A DNA stretch of 64,000 bases from Nocardia rosealba (GTDB lineage Bacteria > Actinomycetota > Actinomycetes > Mycobacteriales > Mycobacteriaceae). The translations under genes and the position numbers were made by a program. Shown piece by piece: positions 49,434-58,424 of the stretch; position 1 is the first letter of the stretch; each line of letters begins with the position of its first letter. The stretch is from NCBI RefSeq assembly GCF_020216065.1, contig NZ_JAIWNA010000001.1:880505-944504 (forward strand), given 5' to 3'. The notes beneath the pieces were generated by a model. The model saw only the letters and a program-made list of their open reading frames with translations. It had not been told where the DNA came from and made no database searches.

Positions 49434-50513
49434 TCACACGTCGGTGGAGAAGCGAATGCCGCCGTCGGGGATTTCCACGCCCGGCCACACCCTCGCCCCG
49501 CGCAGCAGTTCGCAGCGGGCACCGACCTGGGCGCCGTCACCGATCACACCGTCACGCACCAACGCGCGCGGACCGATCCGGGCGCCGAAGCCGACGATCG
49601 ACCGTTCCACGGTCGCGCCCGCCTCGACGACCGCGCCGTCGAAGATCACCGCACCGTCGAGTCGCGCACCCGCGCCGATCTCGGCGCCACGCCCGACCAC
49701 GGTGCCGCCGATGAGCAGCGCGCCCGGCGCCACCCCGGCGCTCGGGTGCACCAGCGACTCACCGCGCTGACCCGGCAGCGCCGGGGAGGGGGCGATGCCG
49801 CGGACCAGGTCGGCCGAACCGCGAACGAAGTCCTCCGGGGTGCCCATATCGCGCCAGTAGGAGGCATCGACGTGACCCTGCACGCGGGCACCCTCGGCCA
49901 GCAGCGCGGGGAACACCTCGCGCTCCACCGACACCGGGCGACCGGTCGGGATCTTCTCGATGTACTCGCGGCGGAACACGTAGCAACCGGCGTTGATCTG
50001 GTCGGTCGGCGGATCCTGGGTCTTCTCGAGGAACGCTGTGACCCGGCCTTCCTCGTCGGTCGGCACACAGCCGAACGCGCGTGGATCGCTCACCCGGACC
50101 AGGTGCAGGGTCACATCGGCGTTGGTCGACTCGTGGGTGTCGAGGATCGCGCCGAGGTCGGTGCCGCCGAGCACGTCACCGTTGAAGACCATCACATTGT
50201 CGGCGCGCAGCTTGGGCAGCACGTTGCGGATGCCGCCGCCGGTGCCGAGCGGTTCGGTCTCGGTGACGTACTCCAGCTCGAGTCCCAGCTCCGAACCGTC
50301 ACCGAAGTGCTCCTCGAACACCTCCGCCTTGAAAGAGGTGCCGAGCACGACGTGGGTGATCCCGGCCTCGGCGATGCGGGCCAGCAGGTGGGTCAGGAAC
50401 GGCAGCCCGGCCGTCGGCAGCATCGGCTTGGGCGCCGAGAGGGTGAGCGGACGCAGCCGCGTGCCCTGTCCGCCGACGAGGATGACCGCGTCGGTGCCTG
50501 CATTGCCTGCCAT
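49434..50513 (-). CDS. Mannose-1-phosphate guanylyltransferase (GDP-mannose synthesis)
   Basis: ATG 50513 follows AGGGGAAA; the product has 359 residues, the same length as mycobacterial Rv3264c. The nucleotidyl-transfer signature ILVGGQGTRLRPLT, the sugar-binding APKPMLP and MVFNGDVLGG, and a C-terminal left-handed beta-helix of hexapeptide repeats (about 265-345) are all present. It makes GDP-mannose from GTP and mannose-1-phosphate for lipoglycans, and older names include manB and rmlA2. It is the last gene of a three-gene run after rmlD and wbbL. Confidence 0.9.
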   Translation of the reverse strand: MAGNAGTDAVILVGGQGTRLRPLTLSAPKPMLPTAGLPFLTHLLARIAEAGITHVVLGTSFKAEVFEEHFGDGSELGLELEYVTETEPLGTGGGIRNVLPKLRADNVMVFNGDVLGGTDLGAILDTHESTNADVTLHLVRVSDPRAFGCVPTDEEGRVTAFLEKTQDPPTDQINAGCYVFRREYIEKIPTGRPVSVEREVFPALLAEGARVQGHVDASYWRDMGTPEDFVRGSADLVRGIAPSPALPGQRGESLVHPSAGVAPGALLIGGTVVGRGAEIGAGARLDGAVIFDGAVVEAGATVERSIVGFGARIGPRALVRDGVIGDGAQVGARCELLRGARVWPGVEIPDGGIRFSTDV

Positions 50514-50548
50514 CGAGTTTCCCCTGTTCACAGTGGACCGGCCCCTAC

Positions 50549-51445
50549 TCAGGCGCCGGTTCGCGCTTTCTCACGCAGCGCCGATCGAACCGCAATCCGG
50601 GAGCGAACCGCAAGTCCGGCCCGCAACGCGAGCCGCAGCGGCGCCTGCCACCAGTGCGGATGCCGGTCGGCCTGGAAGCGGTAGGCGCTGGCGTGGTGGG
50701 CGGGCAGCATCAGTTCCGGGTGCTTGCCCGCGGCGTGGCCCTTGGCGTGGGTCACCTCGGCGTCCGGGACGAACACATTGTGCCAGCCCGCCTTGCCCAT
50801 GCGGTCGCCGAAGTCCACGTCCTCCATGTACATGAAGTAGCGCGAGTCGAAGCCGTCGATGGTGTCGAACGCGGCGCGACGCACCAGCAGGCACGAGCCC
50901 GACAGCCAGCCGACCACCCGCTCCGACAGCTCTTCGTTCTCCTGCCGGTACCGCACCGACCAGGGGTTCTTCGGCCAGATCGCGCCGAGGATCGCGTGCC
51001 CCGCACCGTCGGCCAGGCCCGGCACCCGCCGTGCCGAGGGGTAGACGCTGCCGTCGGGTTCGCGGACCATCGGCCCGAAGGCGCCCGCGCGCGGCCAGCG
51101 CTGCGCGGCCTCGAGCAGCTTGTCGATGGAGTCGACACCCCAGCGGATGTCCGGGTTGGCCAGGATCACGAATTCGATCGACGGATCGATCTCGGCGACG
51201 GCCCGGTTGATGGCGCCGCCGTAGCCGATATTGCCGCCGGTACGCAGCAGCCGCACGTGCGCGTTGGCCTCGGCCACCAGCTCGGGCACGCCGTCGGTCG
51301 ACCCGTTGTCGGCCAGGATCACCTGCGGCTTCTCGCTGGTCGCGTCGGCGAGGGTGGTGATGAAGTGCTCGAGGTGCTCGCCCGGTGAATAGGTCACCGT
51401 GACGACGGCCAGACCGGCGGGGGCGGAGGATTCGGCTGCGTTCAC
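50549..51445 (-). CDS. wbbL: Rhamnosyltransferase WbbL-like (arabinogalactan linker)
   Basis: GTG 51445 starts a 298-residue GT2-family enzyme, close to the 301 residues of mycobacterial WbbL. It has the GT-A features VTVTYSPG, ADNGSTDG, ANPDIRWG (a DxD-like region) and YFMYMEDVDFGDR. It should transfer L-rhamnose from dTDP-rhamnose to decaprenyl-diphospho-GlcNAc, making the linker between peptidoglycan and arabinogalactan, an essential step in mycolate-bearing bacteria. It follows rmlD by eleven bases and precedes the guanylyltransferase by 35. Confidence 0.9.
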   Translation of the reverse strand: MNAAESSAPAGLAVVTVTYSPGEHLEHFITTLADATSEKPQVILADNGSTDGVPELVAEANAHVRLLRTGGNIGYGGAINRAVAEIDPSIEFVILANPDIRWGVDSIDKLLEAAQRWPRAGAFGPMVREPDGSVYPSARRVPGLADGAGHAILGAIWPKNPWSVRYRQENEELSERVVGWLSGSCLLVRRAAFDTIDGFDSRYFMYMEDVDFGDRMGKAGWHNVFVPDAEVTHAKGHAAGKHPELMLPAHHASAYRFQADRHPHWWQAPLRLALRAGLAVRSRIAVRSALREKARTGA

Positions 51446-51456
51446 GAGTGCGCAGC

Positions 51457-52314
51457 CTAGTCGGACAACCGGCGAAGTGTGTCGGTGAGTGCGGAACGCC
51501 AGGGCCGCAACGGGGTCAGGCCCGCGTCGTTCCAAACGCGGGGCGAGAGCACCGAATAGGGCGGGCGCGGTGCGGGTCTGGGGAAGGCGCTCGAATCGCA
51601 CGGCAGCACCCGGGCCGGGTCGGCGCCGAGCTCGGTGAAAACGGCGACGGCCAGGTCGAACCAGGTGGCGGTGCCGGAGTTGGTCGCGTGCAGCACCCGG
51701 GGTGCGTCGGGGTGGTCGGCGAGCTCGAGCAGTGCGGCGGCCAGATCGATCGCACTGGTCGGCGAACCGAGCTGGTCGTTCACCACGGTGACGGTGTCGC
51801 GTTCGCGCTCGAGCCTGCGCATGGTCGCGACGAAATCCCCCTCGACACCGGCGTACACCCAGGCAGTGCGCACGACCTGCGCGTCGGGGCAGCCGTCGAG
51901 CACGGCCCGCTCACCCGCCAGTTTCGACTGCCCGTAGACCGTCGCCGGTCCGGTGGGGTCGTCCGGTTCGTACGGTGTGCTCGCGGTGCCGGGGAACACA
52001 TAGTCGGTCGACACGTGGACGAGCCGCGCGCCGGTGGCGGTACAGGCGGCGGCGAGCACGGCCGGACCGGTGGCATTGGCGGCGAACGCGGCGTCGCGGT
52101 CGGTTTCGGCGGCGTCGACGGCGGTGTAGGCCGCGCAGTTGAGCACCACCGCGCCGGGTGTGAGCATCGCCTCCACCGCCGCACGGTCGGTGATGTCGAG
52201 CTGTGCGCGTCCGAGGCCGCGCGCATGCGGGGCCAGCCGCAGGATTTCCCGCCCCAGCAGCCCGCCGGCGCCGGTTACGATCAGGGGAGCTCGAGTGGGG
52301 AAATCGGCATTCAC
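51457..52314 (-). CDS. rmlD: dTDP-4-dehydrorhamnose reductase
   Basis: The 285-residue SDR enzyme has the NAD(P)-binding VTGAGGLLGREI (residues 13-24), CAAYTAVDAAETD, the catalytic Tyr-x3-Lys in VYGQSKLAGE and the VRTAWVY strand, all standard for RmlD. It reduces dTDP-4-keto-L-rhamnose to dTDP-L-rhamnose, the donor used by the adjacent WbbL. It is the first gene of the run rmlD-wbbL-guanylyltransferase and is divergent from the LCP gene. Confidence 0.94.
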   Translation of the reverse strand: MNADFPTRAPLIVTGAGGLLGREILRLAPHARGLGRAQLDITDRAAVEAMLTPGAVVLNCAAYTAVDAAETDRDAAFAANATGPAVLAAACTATGARLVHVSTDYVFPGTASTPYEPDDPTGPATVYGQSKLAGERAVLDGCPDAQVVRTAWVYAGVEGDFVATMRRLERERDTVTVVNDQLGSPTSAIDLAAALLELADHPDAPRVLHATNSGTATWFDLAVAVFTELGADPARVLPCDSSAFPRPAPRPPYSVLSPRVWNDAGLTPLRPWRSALTDTLRRLSD

Positions 52315-52449
52315 GCGGCCAGTCTGGCACGCCGCAACACCTGCGGGTCGGCCCGACTGTGGTAACTGTTGGTTAGCCTGTGTTCACGACAGTGGGGTTT
52401 GCGGGGAGGCGTGCATGGCGGGGCGCCGCGAGGTCGAGAGGAAGCACGA

Positions 52450-53922
52450 GTGCGAGAGTCGACAGGATCACCGTCGGCCACCACGCCTGCGGGACCGGCG
52501 AAGGTGATGGTGGCGATCGCGGCGGTCCTGGTGCTCGCGGTCACCGGTTTCGCCTGGCGCAGCGTCGACAACCTGATCGCCAATATCGAACGCATCGGTG
52601 GGCTCGGGCTCGGCGGCGGCCGTGACGGCGCCGTCGACATCCTGCTAGTCGGTGTCGACAGCCGCACCGACGCCCACGGCAACCCGCTCACCAGCGCCGA
52701 ACGCGCCATGCTGCACGCCGGCGACGAAGTGGGCACCAACACCGACACCATCGTCCTGGTCCGCGTCCCCAACGACGGCCGCTCCGCCACCGCCATCTCC
52801 ATCCCCCGCGACTCCTACGTCGACATTCCCGGTCAGGGCAAGGCCAAGATCAACTCCGCCTACGGCGCGACGAAAGAGACCGAACGCGCCAAGATGCTCG
52901 CCGACGGCGACTCCGAGGCCGACGCCGAACGTGACTCGACCAAGGCGGGCAGGCAGGCGCTGATCAAGTCGGTGGCCAATCTCACCGGCGTCACCGTCGA
53001 CCACTACGCCGAGGTGAGCCTGCTCGGGTTCGTGCTGCTCACCGATGCCGTCGGCGGGGTCGAGGTGTGCCTGAACAATGCTGTCGACGAATACATGTCC
53101 GGTGCGCAGTTCCCGGCGGGCAATCAGCGTCTCGACGGTGCGCAGGCGTTGAGTTTCGTGCGGCAGCGCCACGATCTGCCGCGCGGTGACATCGACCGGA
53201 TCGTGCGCCAGCAGGTATTCATGGCCCAGCTGGTTGGTCAGCTGCTCAATGCCAGGACGCTGGCCGATCCCGGCAAGCTCAGCGAGATCAGCGAAGCCGT
53301 CGGGCGCACGGTCGTCCTCGACGACGACTGGGATGTGCTTGCCTTCCTGCAGCAGCTCAAGGACCTCTCCGGTGGCCAGGTCGAGTTCGACACCATTCCC
53401 GTCGCCGACCTCAACAGCATGACGGCCGAGGGCGAATCGGTGGTGCGGGTGGAACCGAAGGCCGTGCAGGACTATGTGGGCGCGCTGGTCGGCGAGGAGA
53501 AACCGGCCGAGGAGAAGCAGAAGGTCGACCCGTCCACGGTGACGGTGAGCGTGTTCAACGCCGGTGGCGCGACGGGTCTCGCGGCCGAGGTCGCCGCCGC
53601 ATTGACGAGTAAGGGTTTCCGCGAGGGTCTGGTCGGGAACTATTCCGGGGGGAGTGTGAGCTCGAGCCGGGTGCTCGCCGCCGACAGCGCCGATCCCAAG
53701 GCCGTCGCGGTGGCCGAGGAACTCGGCGGCCTGACCGTGGTCGCGGATCCGTCGCTGTCGGCGGATTCGGTGAGCGTGGTGCTGGCGAGCGACTACTCTG
53801 GTCCCGGCTCGGCCGCGGCAGGCATGTTCGATTTCGACGGAACATCCTCGGCGACCGCCACGCCAGTACCGCCCGCCCCGCCGATCGACGCAGGCCAGAA
53901 CGGACCGAAATGCGTGAATTGA
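52450..53922 (+). CDS. LytR-CpsA-Psr (LCP) family protein with LytR C-terminal domain
   Basis: GTG 52450 (VRESTGSPS) with GAGAGGAAG just upstream is preferred over the open frame from 52369. The 490-residue protein has a short cytosolic start, one transmembrane helix (about 17-38), then the LCP domain (VDILLVGVDSR, TNTDTIVLVRV, ATAISIPRDSYVDIPG, FVRQRHDLPRGDIDRI), and from about 365 a LytR-C domain (VTVSVFNAGGATGLA...). LCP enzymes ligate arabinogalactan or other glycopolymers to peptidoglycan using lipid-linked donors, fitting the neighbouring linker genes. The TIGR03089 gene follows four bases later. Confidence 0.92.
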   Translation: MRESTGSPSATTPAGPAKVMVAIAAVLVLAVTGFAWRSVDNLIANIERIGGLGLGGGRDGAVDILLVGVDSRTDAHGNPLTSAERAMLHAGDEVGTNTDTIVLVRVPNDGRSATAISIPRDSYVDIPGQGKAKINSAYGATKETERAKMLADGDSEADAERDSTKAGRQALIKSVANLTGVTVDHYAEVSLLGFVLLTDAVGGVEVCLNNAVDEYMSGAQFPAGNQRLDGAQALSFVRQRHDLPRGDIDRIVRQQVFMAQLVGQLLNARTLADPGKLSEISEAVGRTVVLDDDWDVLAFLQQLKDLSGGQVEFDTIPVADLNSMTAEGESVVRVEPKAVQDYVGALVGEEKPAEEKQKVDPSTVTVSVFNAGGATGLAAEVAAALTSKGFREGLVGNYSGGSVSSSRVLAADSADPKAVAVAEELGGLTVVADPSLSADSVSVVLASDYSGPGSAAAGMFDFDGTSSATATPVPPAPPIDAGQNGPKCVN

Positions 53923-53925
53923 CCA

Positions 53926-54639
53926 ATGCGTGAGCCCAATTCGACACTGACCGACGCCCTCCTCGACCCGATCCTCGAACGCGATCCCGCCGGACCGCGC
54001 GTCACCTGGTACGACGACGCCACCGGCGCCCGCATCGAGCTGTCCGGGCTGACGCTGGCCAACTGGGCGGCCAAGACCGCCAACCTGATCCGCGACGAGT
54101 TCGCGCTCACCCCCGGCGCGCGGGTCGCGGTGCTGCTGCCCGCGCACTGGCAGACGGCCGCGGTGCTGCTCGGCTGCTGGTGGGCCGGAACCGAGGTGGT
54201 GCTCAGCCCCGATCCGGACGCCGACCTCGCCCTGGTGACGCCCGACCGGCTCGACGACGCCGACGGCGTCGACGAGGTCGCGGTGCTGTCGCTGGACGCC
54301 ATGGGCACGCCCGTGCGCGACCTGCCGGTCGGTGTCACCGATTTCGCCACCGCGGTGCGCGTGCACGGCGACCAGTTCCTGCCCGGTGGTTTCCGGGCAG
54401 CCCTCGACGGTATGTCGGTGGGCGAGGTGCTCGACGCGGCGAAGAAATCGGCGGCGCTGCAGGGCATTTCCGCCGGTGACCGGGTGCTGTCGAGCGCGCC
54501 GTGGGATACCGCGGCCGAGCTGATCGACGGGTATCTCGCCGTCCTCGGCGCCGGTGCGTCGCTGGTGCAGGTGGTCAATCCCGACGCGACCGCCACCGAG
54601 CACCGCGCCGAGACCGAACGGGTGACCGTGCGGCGCTGA
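53926..54639 (+). CDS. TIGR03089 family protein (AMP-binding-like)
   Basis: The 237-residue protein begins MREPNSTLTDALLDPILERDPAGPRVTWYD split over its first 30 residues and matches TIGR03089, an actinobacterial family resembling the N-terminal part of acyl-CoA synthetases (TWYDDATGARIELSGLTLANWAAKTANLI). It lacks the adenylation signature and the C-terminal domain, so a catalytic role is doubtful. It sits directly after the LCP gene, as in Mycobacterium (Rv3267-Rv3268 order), which supports a link to envelope assembly. The short gap (53923-53925) indicates co-transcription. Confidence 0.85.
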   Translation: MREPNSTLTDALLDPILERDPAGPRVTWYDDATGARIELSGLTLANWAAKTANLIRDEFALTPGARVAVLLPAHWQTAAVLLGCWWAGTEVVLSPDPDADLALVTPDRLDDADGVDEVAVLSLDAMGTPVRDLPVGVTDFATAVRVHGDQFLPGGFRAALDGMSVGEVLDAAKKSAALQGISAGDRVLSSAPWDTAAELIDGYLAVLGAGASLVQVVNPDATATEHRAETERVTVRR

Positions 54640-54707
54640 GCCGCTCGTCTCCTACCTGGGTATAGGTCCGCCTCCGCCCGAGGAACGTGGTTTCTGTCAC
54701 ACCCCGT

Positions 54708-54739
54708 CCGTACTGTGGAAGACATCTTCGGCAGTACGG
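54708..54739. promoter_or_regulatory. Nested inverted repeat upstream of P450 gene
   Basis: CCGTACTG (54708-54715) and CAGTACGG (54732-54739) are perfect 8-bp inverted copies, and the inner part GAAGA-CAT-CTTC extends the same symmetry axis. It lies just before the P450 start (54755). It could be a regulator binding site or a terminator for the LCP/TIGR03089 unit; there is no T-tract. Confidence 0.5.
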
Positions 54740-54754
54740 CGCAAAGGGGTGGCT

Positions 54755-56080
54755 ATGAACGTCGGGTACTGGATCCGCTGGTCGGCACAGCACGGTATTC
54801 CCCGTGCCTTCCTGCGCTGGCGTGCGCGACGCGGCGACACCTTCGCCACCCTGCTCGCCGGGGAGCGGGGGCTGCACGATCCCTACCCGCTCATCGAGGA
54901 ACTGCGCGGCCCCGGTCTGCGACGCACACCGTTGGCGTACGTGTCCTTCGAACACGCGCAGGTGCGAAGCATCCTGCGCGACAACCGCTTCGGTGTGTTC
55001 CCCGCGCTGGGCCCCGAGGTGCCGCCGCCGTTGCGCAAGCTGGCCGAACGGGTGGTCCCGCCGCCGAGCCCGGTCGAGCCGCCCTCGATGCTGGTGCTCA
55101 ATCCGCCCGAACACACCAGGATGCGCAAACCCGTCGCGTCGGCCTTCACCCCGCGCGCCATCGGCAGGCTGCGCGACCGGGTCGAAACCGTCACCACCGA
55201 GCTGCTCGACGCGATGCCCGCGCACGGCTCGATCGATCTCGTCACCGATTTCGCGGCCCAGGTGCCGATCGCGATCATCGCCGAGATGCTCGGGTTCCCC
55301 GCCGCCGACCGCGAGCTGTTCCTGCGCTGGGGCGACCGCGTCACCCCGCTGCTCGACATCGGTACCTCGTGGCGCTCCTACCGGGAGGCGATGGCCGCCA
55401 CCGACACCCTGGCCGACTATCTGGCCGAGCACATCGAGAAGCTGCGCGACAACCCCGGCGACGACATCCTGTCCAGTCTGGTCACCTCGGGCGACCTCAC
55501 GATGCGCGAACTGCAGGCGGGCGCGGGACTGCTGATGGGCGCGGGCTTCGAAACCACGGTCAACCTCATCGGGAACGCGGTGGCCGCACTGTCGGCCAAC
55601 CCCGACCAGCTCGCCATCGCCCAGAACGACCCTGATCGCTGGCCCGACGTGGTGGAGGAGACGCTGCGGTTCGACCCACCGGTGCAGACCACCGCCCGGG
55701 TGGCGCTCGAGGACGTCGAGGTCGACGGGATGACGGTGAAGGCGGGCGCCACCCTCATCCTGTCGCTGGCCGGTGCCAACCGCGACCCCTCGGTCTTCGC
55801 CGATCCGGACCGCTTCGACGTCGACCGCCCGAATGCCAAGGAGCACGTGGCCTTCAGCAGCGGCATCCACGCCTGCCTCGGCGCGAGCCTGGCCAGGATG
55901 GAAGCGGTGCACGCTCTGCGCGCGCTCTACGCCCGCTACCCGGATCTGCGCTTACGCGGAAAACCGGTGCGCCGCAATCTGTTCACCCTGCACGGGTTCG
56001 AGCACATGCCGGTCGACCTCGGTCCGGTGGCGCGCACCGGGGCGCCCGACAATCTGGCGGGCGCCGCCACCCAGGGGTGA
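54755..56080 (+). CDS. Cytochrome P450
   Basis: ATG 54755 follows AAAGGGG; GTG 54749 is an alternative. The 441-residue protein has the I-helix MGAGFETTVNLIGN, the ExxR in VVEETLRFDPP, and the heme-binding loop AFSSGIHACLGASLARME, whose Cys is the axial ligand. The I-helix has GFETT, with Glu-Thr in the usual acid-alcohol position. No ferredoxin or reductase gene is adjacent, so electron partners must lie elsewhere. Substrate unknown. It is convergent with the response regulator gene, one base apart. Confidence 0.93.
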   Translation: MNVGYWIRWSAQHGIPRAFLRWRARRGDTFATLLAGERGLHDPYPLIEELRGPGLRRTPLAYVSFEHAQVRSILRDNRFGVFPALGPEVPPPLRKLAERVVPPPSPVEPPSMLVLNPPEHTRMRKPVASAFTPRAIGRLRDRVETVTTELLDAMPAHGSIDLVTDFAAQVPIAIIAEMLGFPAADRELFLRWGDRVTPLLDIGTSWRSYREAMAATDTLADYLAEHIEKLRDNPGDDILSSLVTSGDLTMRELQAGAGLLMGAGFETTVNLIGNAVAALSANPDQLAIAQNDPDRWPDVVEETLRFDPPVQTTARVALEDVEVDGMTVKAGATLILSLAGANRDPSVFADPDRFDVDRPNAKEHVAFSSGIHACLGASLARMEAVHALRALYARYPDLRLRGKPVRRNLFTLHGFEHMPVDLGPVARTGAPDNLAGAATQG

Positions 56081-56081
56081 G

Positions 56082-56780
56082 CTAGGTCGAAACCCGCCAG
56101 CGGTAGCGGGTTTTCGGGCGCCCGGCCCTGCCGTAGTCGGCCCGGCGTTCCGCGAGGCCGTCGTCGGCGAGCTTCTCGAGATACCGCCACGCGGTGATCC
56201 GAGAAACGCCGACGGCCGCGGCGGCATCGGTGGCGGTGATGCCCGCCTCGGCCGCGCGCACCGCCCGTGACACCTCCTCGAGGGTGTGCTGCACAACGCC
56301 CTTCGGGGCGCCCGCGCGCTGGTCGGCGGTGCGCAGCGCCCCGAGGGCGCGGTCGATGTCGTACTGCGACAGCGCCGCTTCGCCCGCGGGCAGGGCGGTG
56401 TCGAAATCCCGGTAGCGTTCCAGCTTTTCGCGAAAGGCGGCGAAGGTGAACGGCTTGAGCAGATACAGCACCACCCCGTGGGCGACGGCGCTGCGCACCA
56501 TGGTCAGCTCGCGCGCCGAGGTGATCGCGATGACATCGGGACGCGGGGAGAGTCCGTTGAGCGCGGCGGCCACCTCCAGGCCGTTGATGTCGGGCAGCCC
56601 GATATCCATCAGCACCAGGTGGAACGGATTGCCGTCGGCGATCGCCGACGCGGCGAGATTGAGCGCGTCATGACCGGTATGGGCGACGCCGCCGGTGACG
56701 AACCCGTCGAGCCGTTCGAGATAGGCCCGGTGTGCCTGGGCGATCAACGGTTCGTCCTCGACGATCAGGACGCGGATCAT
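56082..56780 (-). CDS. CitB/DcuR-type response regulator
   Basis: ATG 56780 overlaps the sensor kinase stop by four bases and follows GGGAG. The 232-residue protein has a receiver domain with the acidic pocket at Glu8-Asp9-Glu10 (IVEDEP), the phosphoacceptor Asp59 in LVLMDIGLP, a Ser in ITSAR and Lys109 in LLKPF. The C-terminal helix-turn-helix (about residues 170-225; GITATDAAAAVGVSRITAWRYLEKLADDG) is of the CitB/DpiA/DcuR type. It should control the divergent DctA transporter in response to a carboxylate. Confidence 0.92.
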   Translation of the reverse strand: MIRVLIVEDEPLIAQAHRAYLERLDGFVTGGVAHTGHDALNLAASAIADGNPFHLVLMDIGLPDINGLEVAAALNGLSPRPDVIAITSARELTMVRSAVAHGVVLYLLKPFTFAAFREKLERYRDFDTALPAGEAALSQYDIDRALGALRTADQRAGAPKGVVQHTLEEVSRAVRAAEAGITATDAAAAVGVSRITAWRYLEKLADDGLAERRADYGRAGRPKTRYRWRVST

Positions 56781-58330
56781 GGGTTCTCCCTCAACGGAAT
56801 TCGGACGGTGACCGCGCTGTGTGGTGCGGCCGTTGTGGTGATGGCACCGCCGTGTCGATCGACGAGACGGTGCACGAGTGCCAGACCGAGGCCGGCATGA
56901 TCGGATTTGGTCGTATAGCCGCGTTCGGCGGCGCGCTCGAACATCTGCGCCGACATGCCGGGGCCGCTGTCGGAGACTCGCACACACAGGTGCCCGTCGC
57001 GGTGACTCACCGACACCTCGACCCGCTTGTCGATGGTGCTCGCGGCCGCGTCGATGGCGTTGTCGACCAGGTTGCCGACCAGCGTCACGGTTTCCTGCGC
57101 CGAGAGCGGGTCGGTGGAATCGAGCGCGGTGTCCTCGCTGATGGCCAGGCTCACCCCGCGCTCGGCGGCCTGGTCGACCTTGCCGAGCAGCAGCGCCGCC
57201 AGGGCTGCGTCACCGACGGCCGCCAGCAACCGGTCGATCAGCACCTGCGACAGCGCCAGTTCGTCGGTCGCGAAGGCCACCGCCTCTTCGGGCCTGCCGA
57301 GCTCGACCATGGTGACCACGGTGTGCAGTTTGTTGGCCGCCTCGTGCGCCTGGGCACGCAGCGACTCGGCGAAATTGCGCACCGTGTCGAGCTCGCCGAG
57401 CACCGCGCGCAGTTCGGTCTGATCGCGGATGGTGAGCACAGTGCCGATCTGCTCGCCCTCCCAGGTCACCACGTCCTGGTTCACCAGCAGCACGCGGTCG
57501 GTGGTCACATGCGTTTCGTCGCGCACCACGCCCGGGCGCTCCTGGCGCAACGAGACGGGCAGGTCGTCGCGATACACCGGGCCCTGCGGCAGGTCGAGCA
57601 GCGTGCGCGCCTGATCGTTCACCACCTCCGCGGGCCCCTGGCCGGTGCCGAACACCACAAGACCCTCGTGGACCGAATGCAGCACCGCGTCGTGGTGCTC
57701 GTAGAGCGCGCGCAGTTCGTCGGGCGCCAGGCCGTGGGTCTGCCTGCGCAACCGCCTGCTGAGCAGGAACGAGGAGAACGCGGCCAGCGCGAGCCCCGCC
57801 GCGCTCACCCCGAGGATCAGCGGCAGCTGCGAGGCCACCTGGGTGCCGATCCTGGCCCTGGTGACACCCGCCGACACCAGCGCGACCACCCGGCCGCGGT
57901 CGTAGACCGGCGTCACCGCCCGGATCGACGGGCCGAGCGTGCCGGTGAACGTCTCGGTGAACGTCTGCCCGGCCAGCGCCCGGTCGATACTGCCGGAGAA
58001 CGGCTTGCCGATCATCTCCGGATTCGTGTGGGTGTAGCGGGTGCGGTCCGGCGCCATCACCACGATGAAGTCCATCCCGGTATCGGCCCTGATCCGCTCG
58101 GTGGTCGGCTGCAGCAGCCCGCTCGGATACGGCGAACTCACCGCCGCCAGCGTCGACGGCGCCCTGGCCACCGAGACGGCGACATCCCTGACCTGAAGTT
58201 CGGTGGCCACATCGTGGTCGCGTCTGGCGTCGAGCACGGCGAGCACCGTACCCGTGCCGATCATCAGCGCCAGCACCACCAGCTGCCACACGAAGGCCTG
58301 TCCGGCAAGCGACAGTCGTCCTCGTCGCAT
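56777..58330 (-). CDS. CitA/DcuS-type sensor histidine kinase
   Basis: ATG 58330 follows GGAGGGCAGG closely. The 517-residue kinase has two transmembrane helices (about 12-32 and 172-192) around an extracellular PASp/Cache-type sensor (FIVVMAPDRTRYTHTNPEMIGKPFSG in split form), a cytosolic PAS domain, an H-box LRAQAHEAANKLHTV with the phosphorylated His near 324, and a catalytic ATPase domain (NLVDNAIDAA, DSGPGM, GLGLALVHRLVDRHGG). The HPNTRY-type residues in the sensor suggest a C4-dicarboxylate or citrate ligand. It overlaps the regulator gene by four bases. Confidence 0.92.
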   Translation of the reverse strand: MRRGRLSLAGQAFVWQLVVLALMIGTGTVLAVLDARRDHDVATELQVRDVAVSVARAPSTLAAVSSPYPSGLLQPTTERIRADTGMDFIVVMAPDRTRYTHTNPEMIGKPFSGSIDRALAGQTFTETFTGTLGPSIRAVTPVYDRGRVVALVSAGVTRARIGTQVASQLPLILGVSAAGLALAAFSSFLLSRRLRRQTHGLAPDELRALYEHHDAVLHSVHEGLVVFGTGQGPAEVVNDQARTLLDLPQGPVYRDDLPVSLRQERPGVVRDETHVTTDRVLLVNQDVVTWEGEQIGTVLTIRDQTELRAVLGELDTVRNFAESLRAQAHEAANKLHTVVTMVELGRPEEAVAFATDELALSQVLIDRLLAAVGDAALAALLLGKVDQAAERGVSLAISEDTALDSTDPLSAQETVTLVGNLVDNAIDAAASTIDKRVEVSVSHRDGHLCVRVSDSGPGMSAQMFERAAERGYTTKSDHAGLGLALVHRLVDRHGGAITTTAAPHSAVTVRIPLRENP

Positions 58331-58353
58331 CCTGCCCTCCGACCTCGAACTGA

Positions 58354-58383
58354 ACGTTATGTACCTAAAGCACGTTATGTACC
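58354..58383. promoter_or_regulatory. Tandem 12-bp direct repeat, probable response-regulator sites
   Basis: ACGTTATGTACC occurs twice exactly (58354-58365 and 58372-58383) with an 18-base period in the short gap between the sensor kinase gene and the DctA gene. Two identical direct half-sites at roughly two helical turns are what a CitB-type regulator dimer or pair would recognise, and they could control both genes. Confidence 0.65.
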
Positions 58384-58424
58384 AAACGTGACGGCGATCA
58401 CACCAGCGGTGCATGCTCGCTGCC

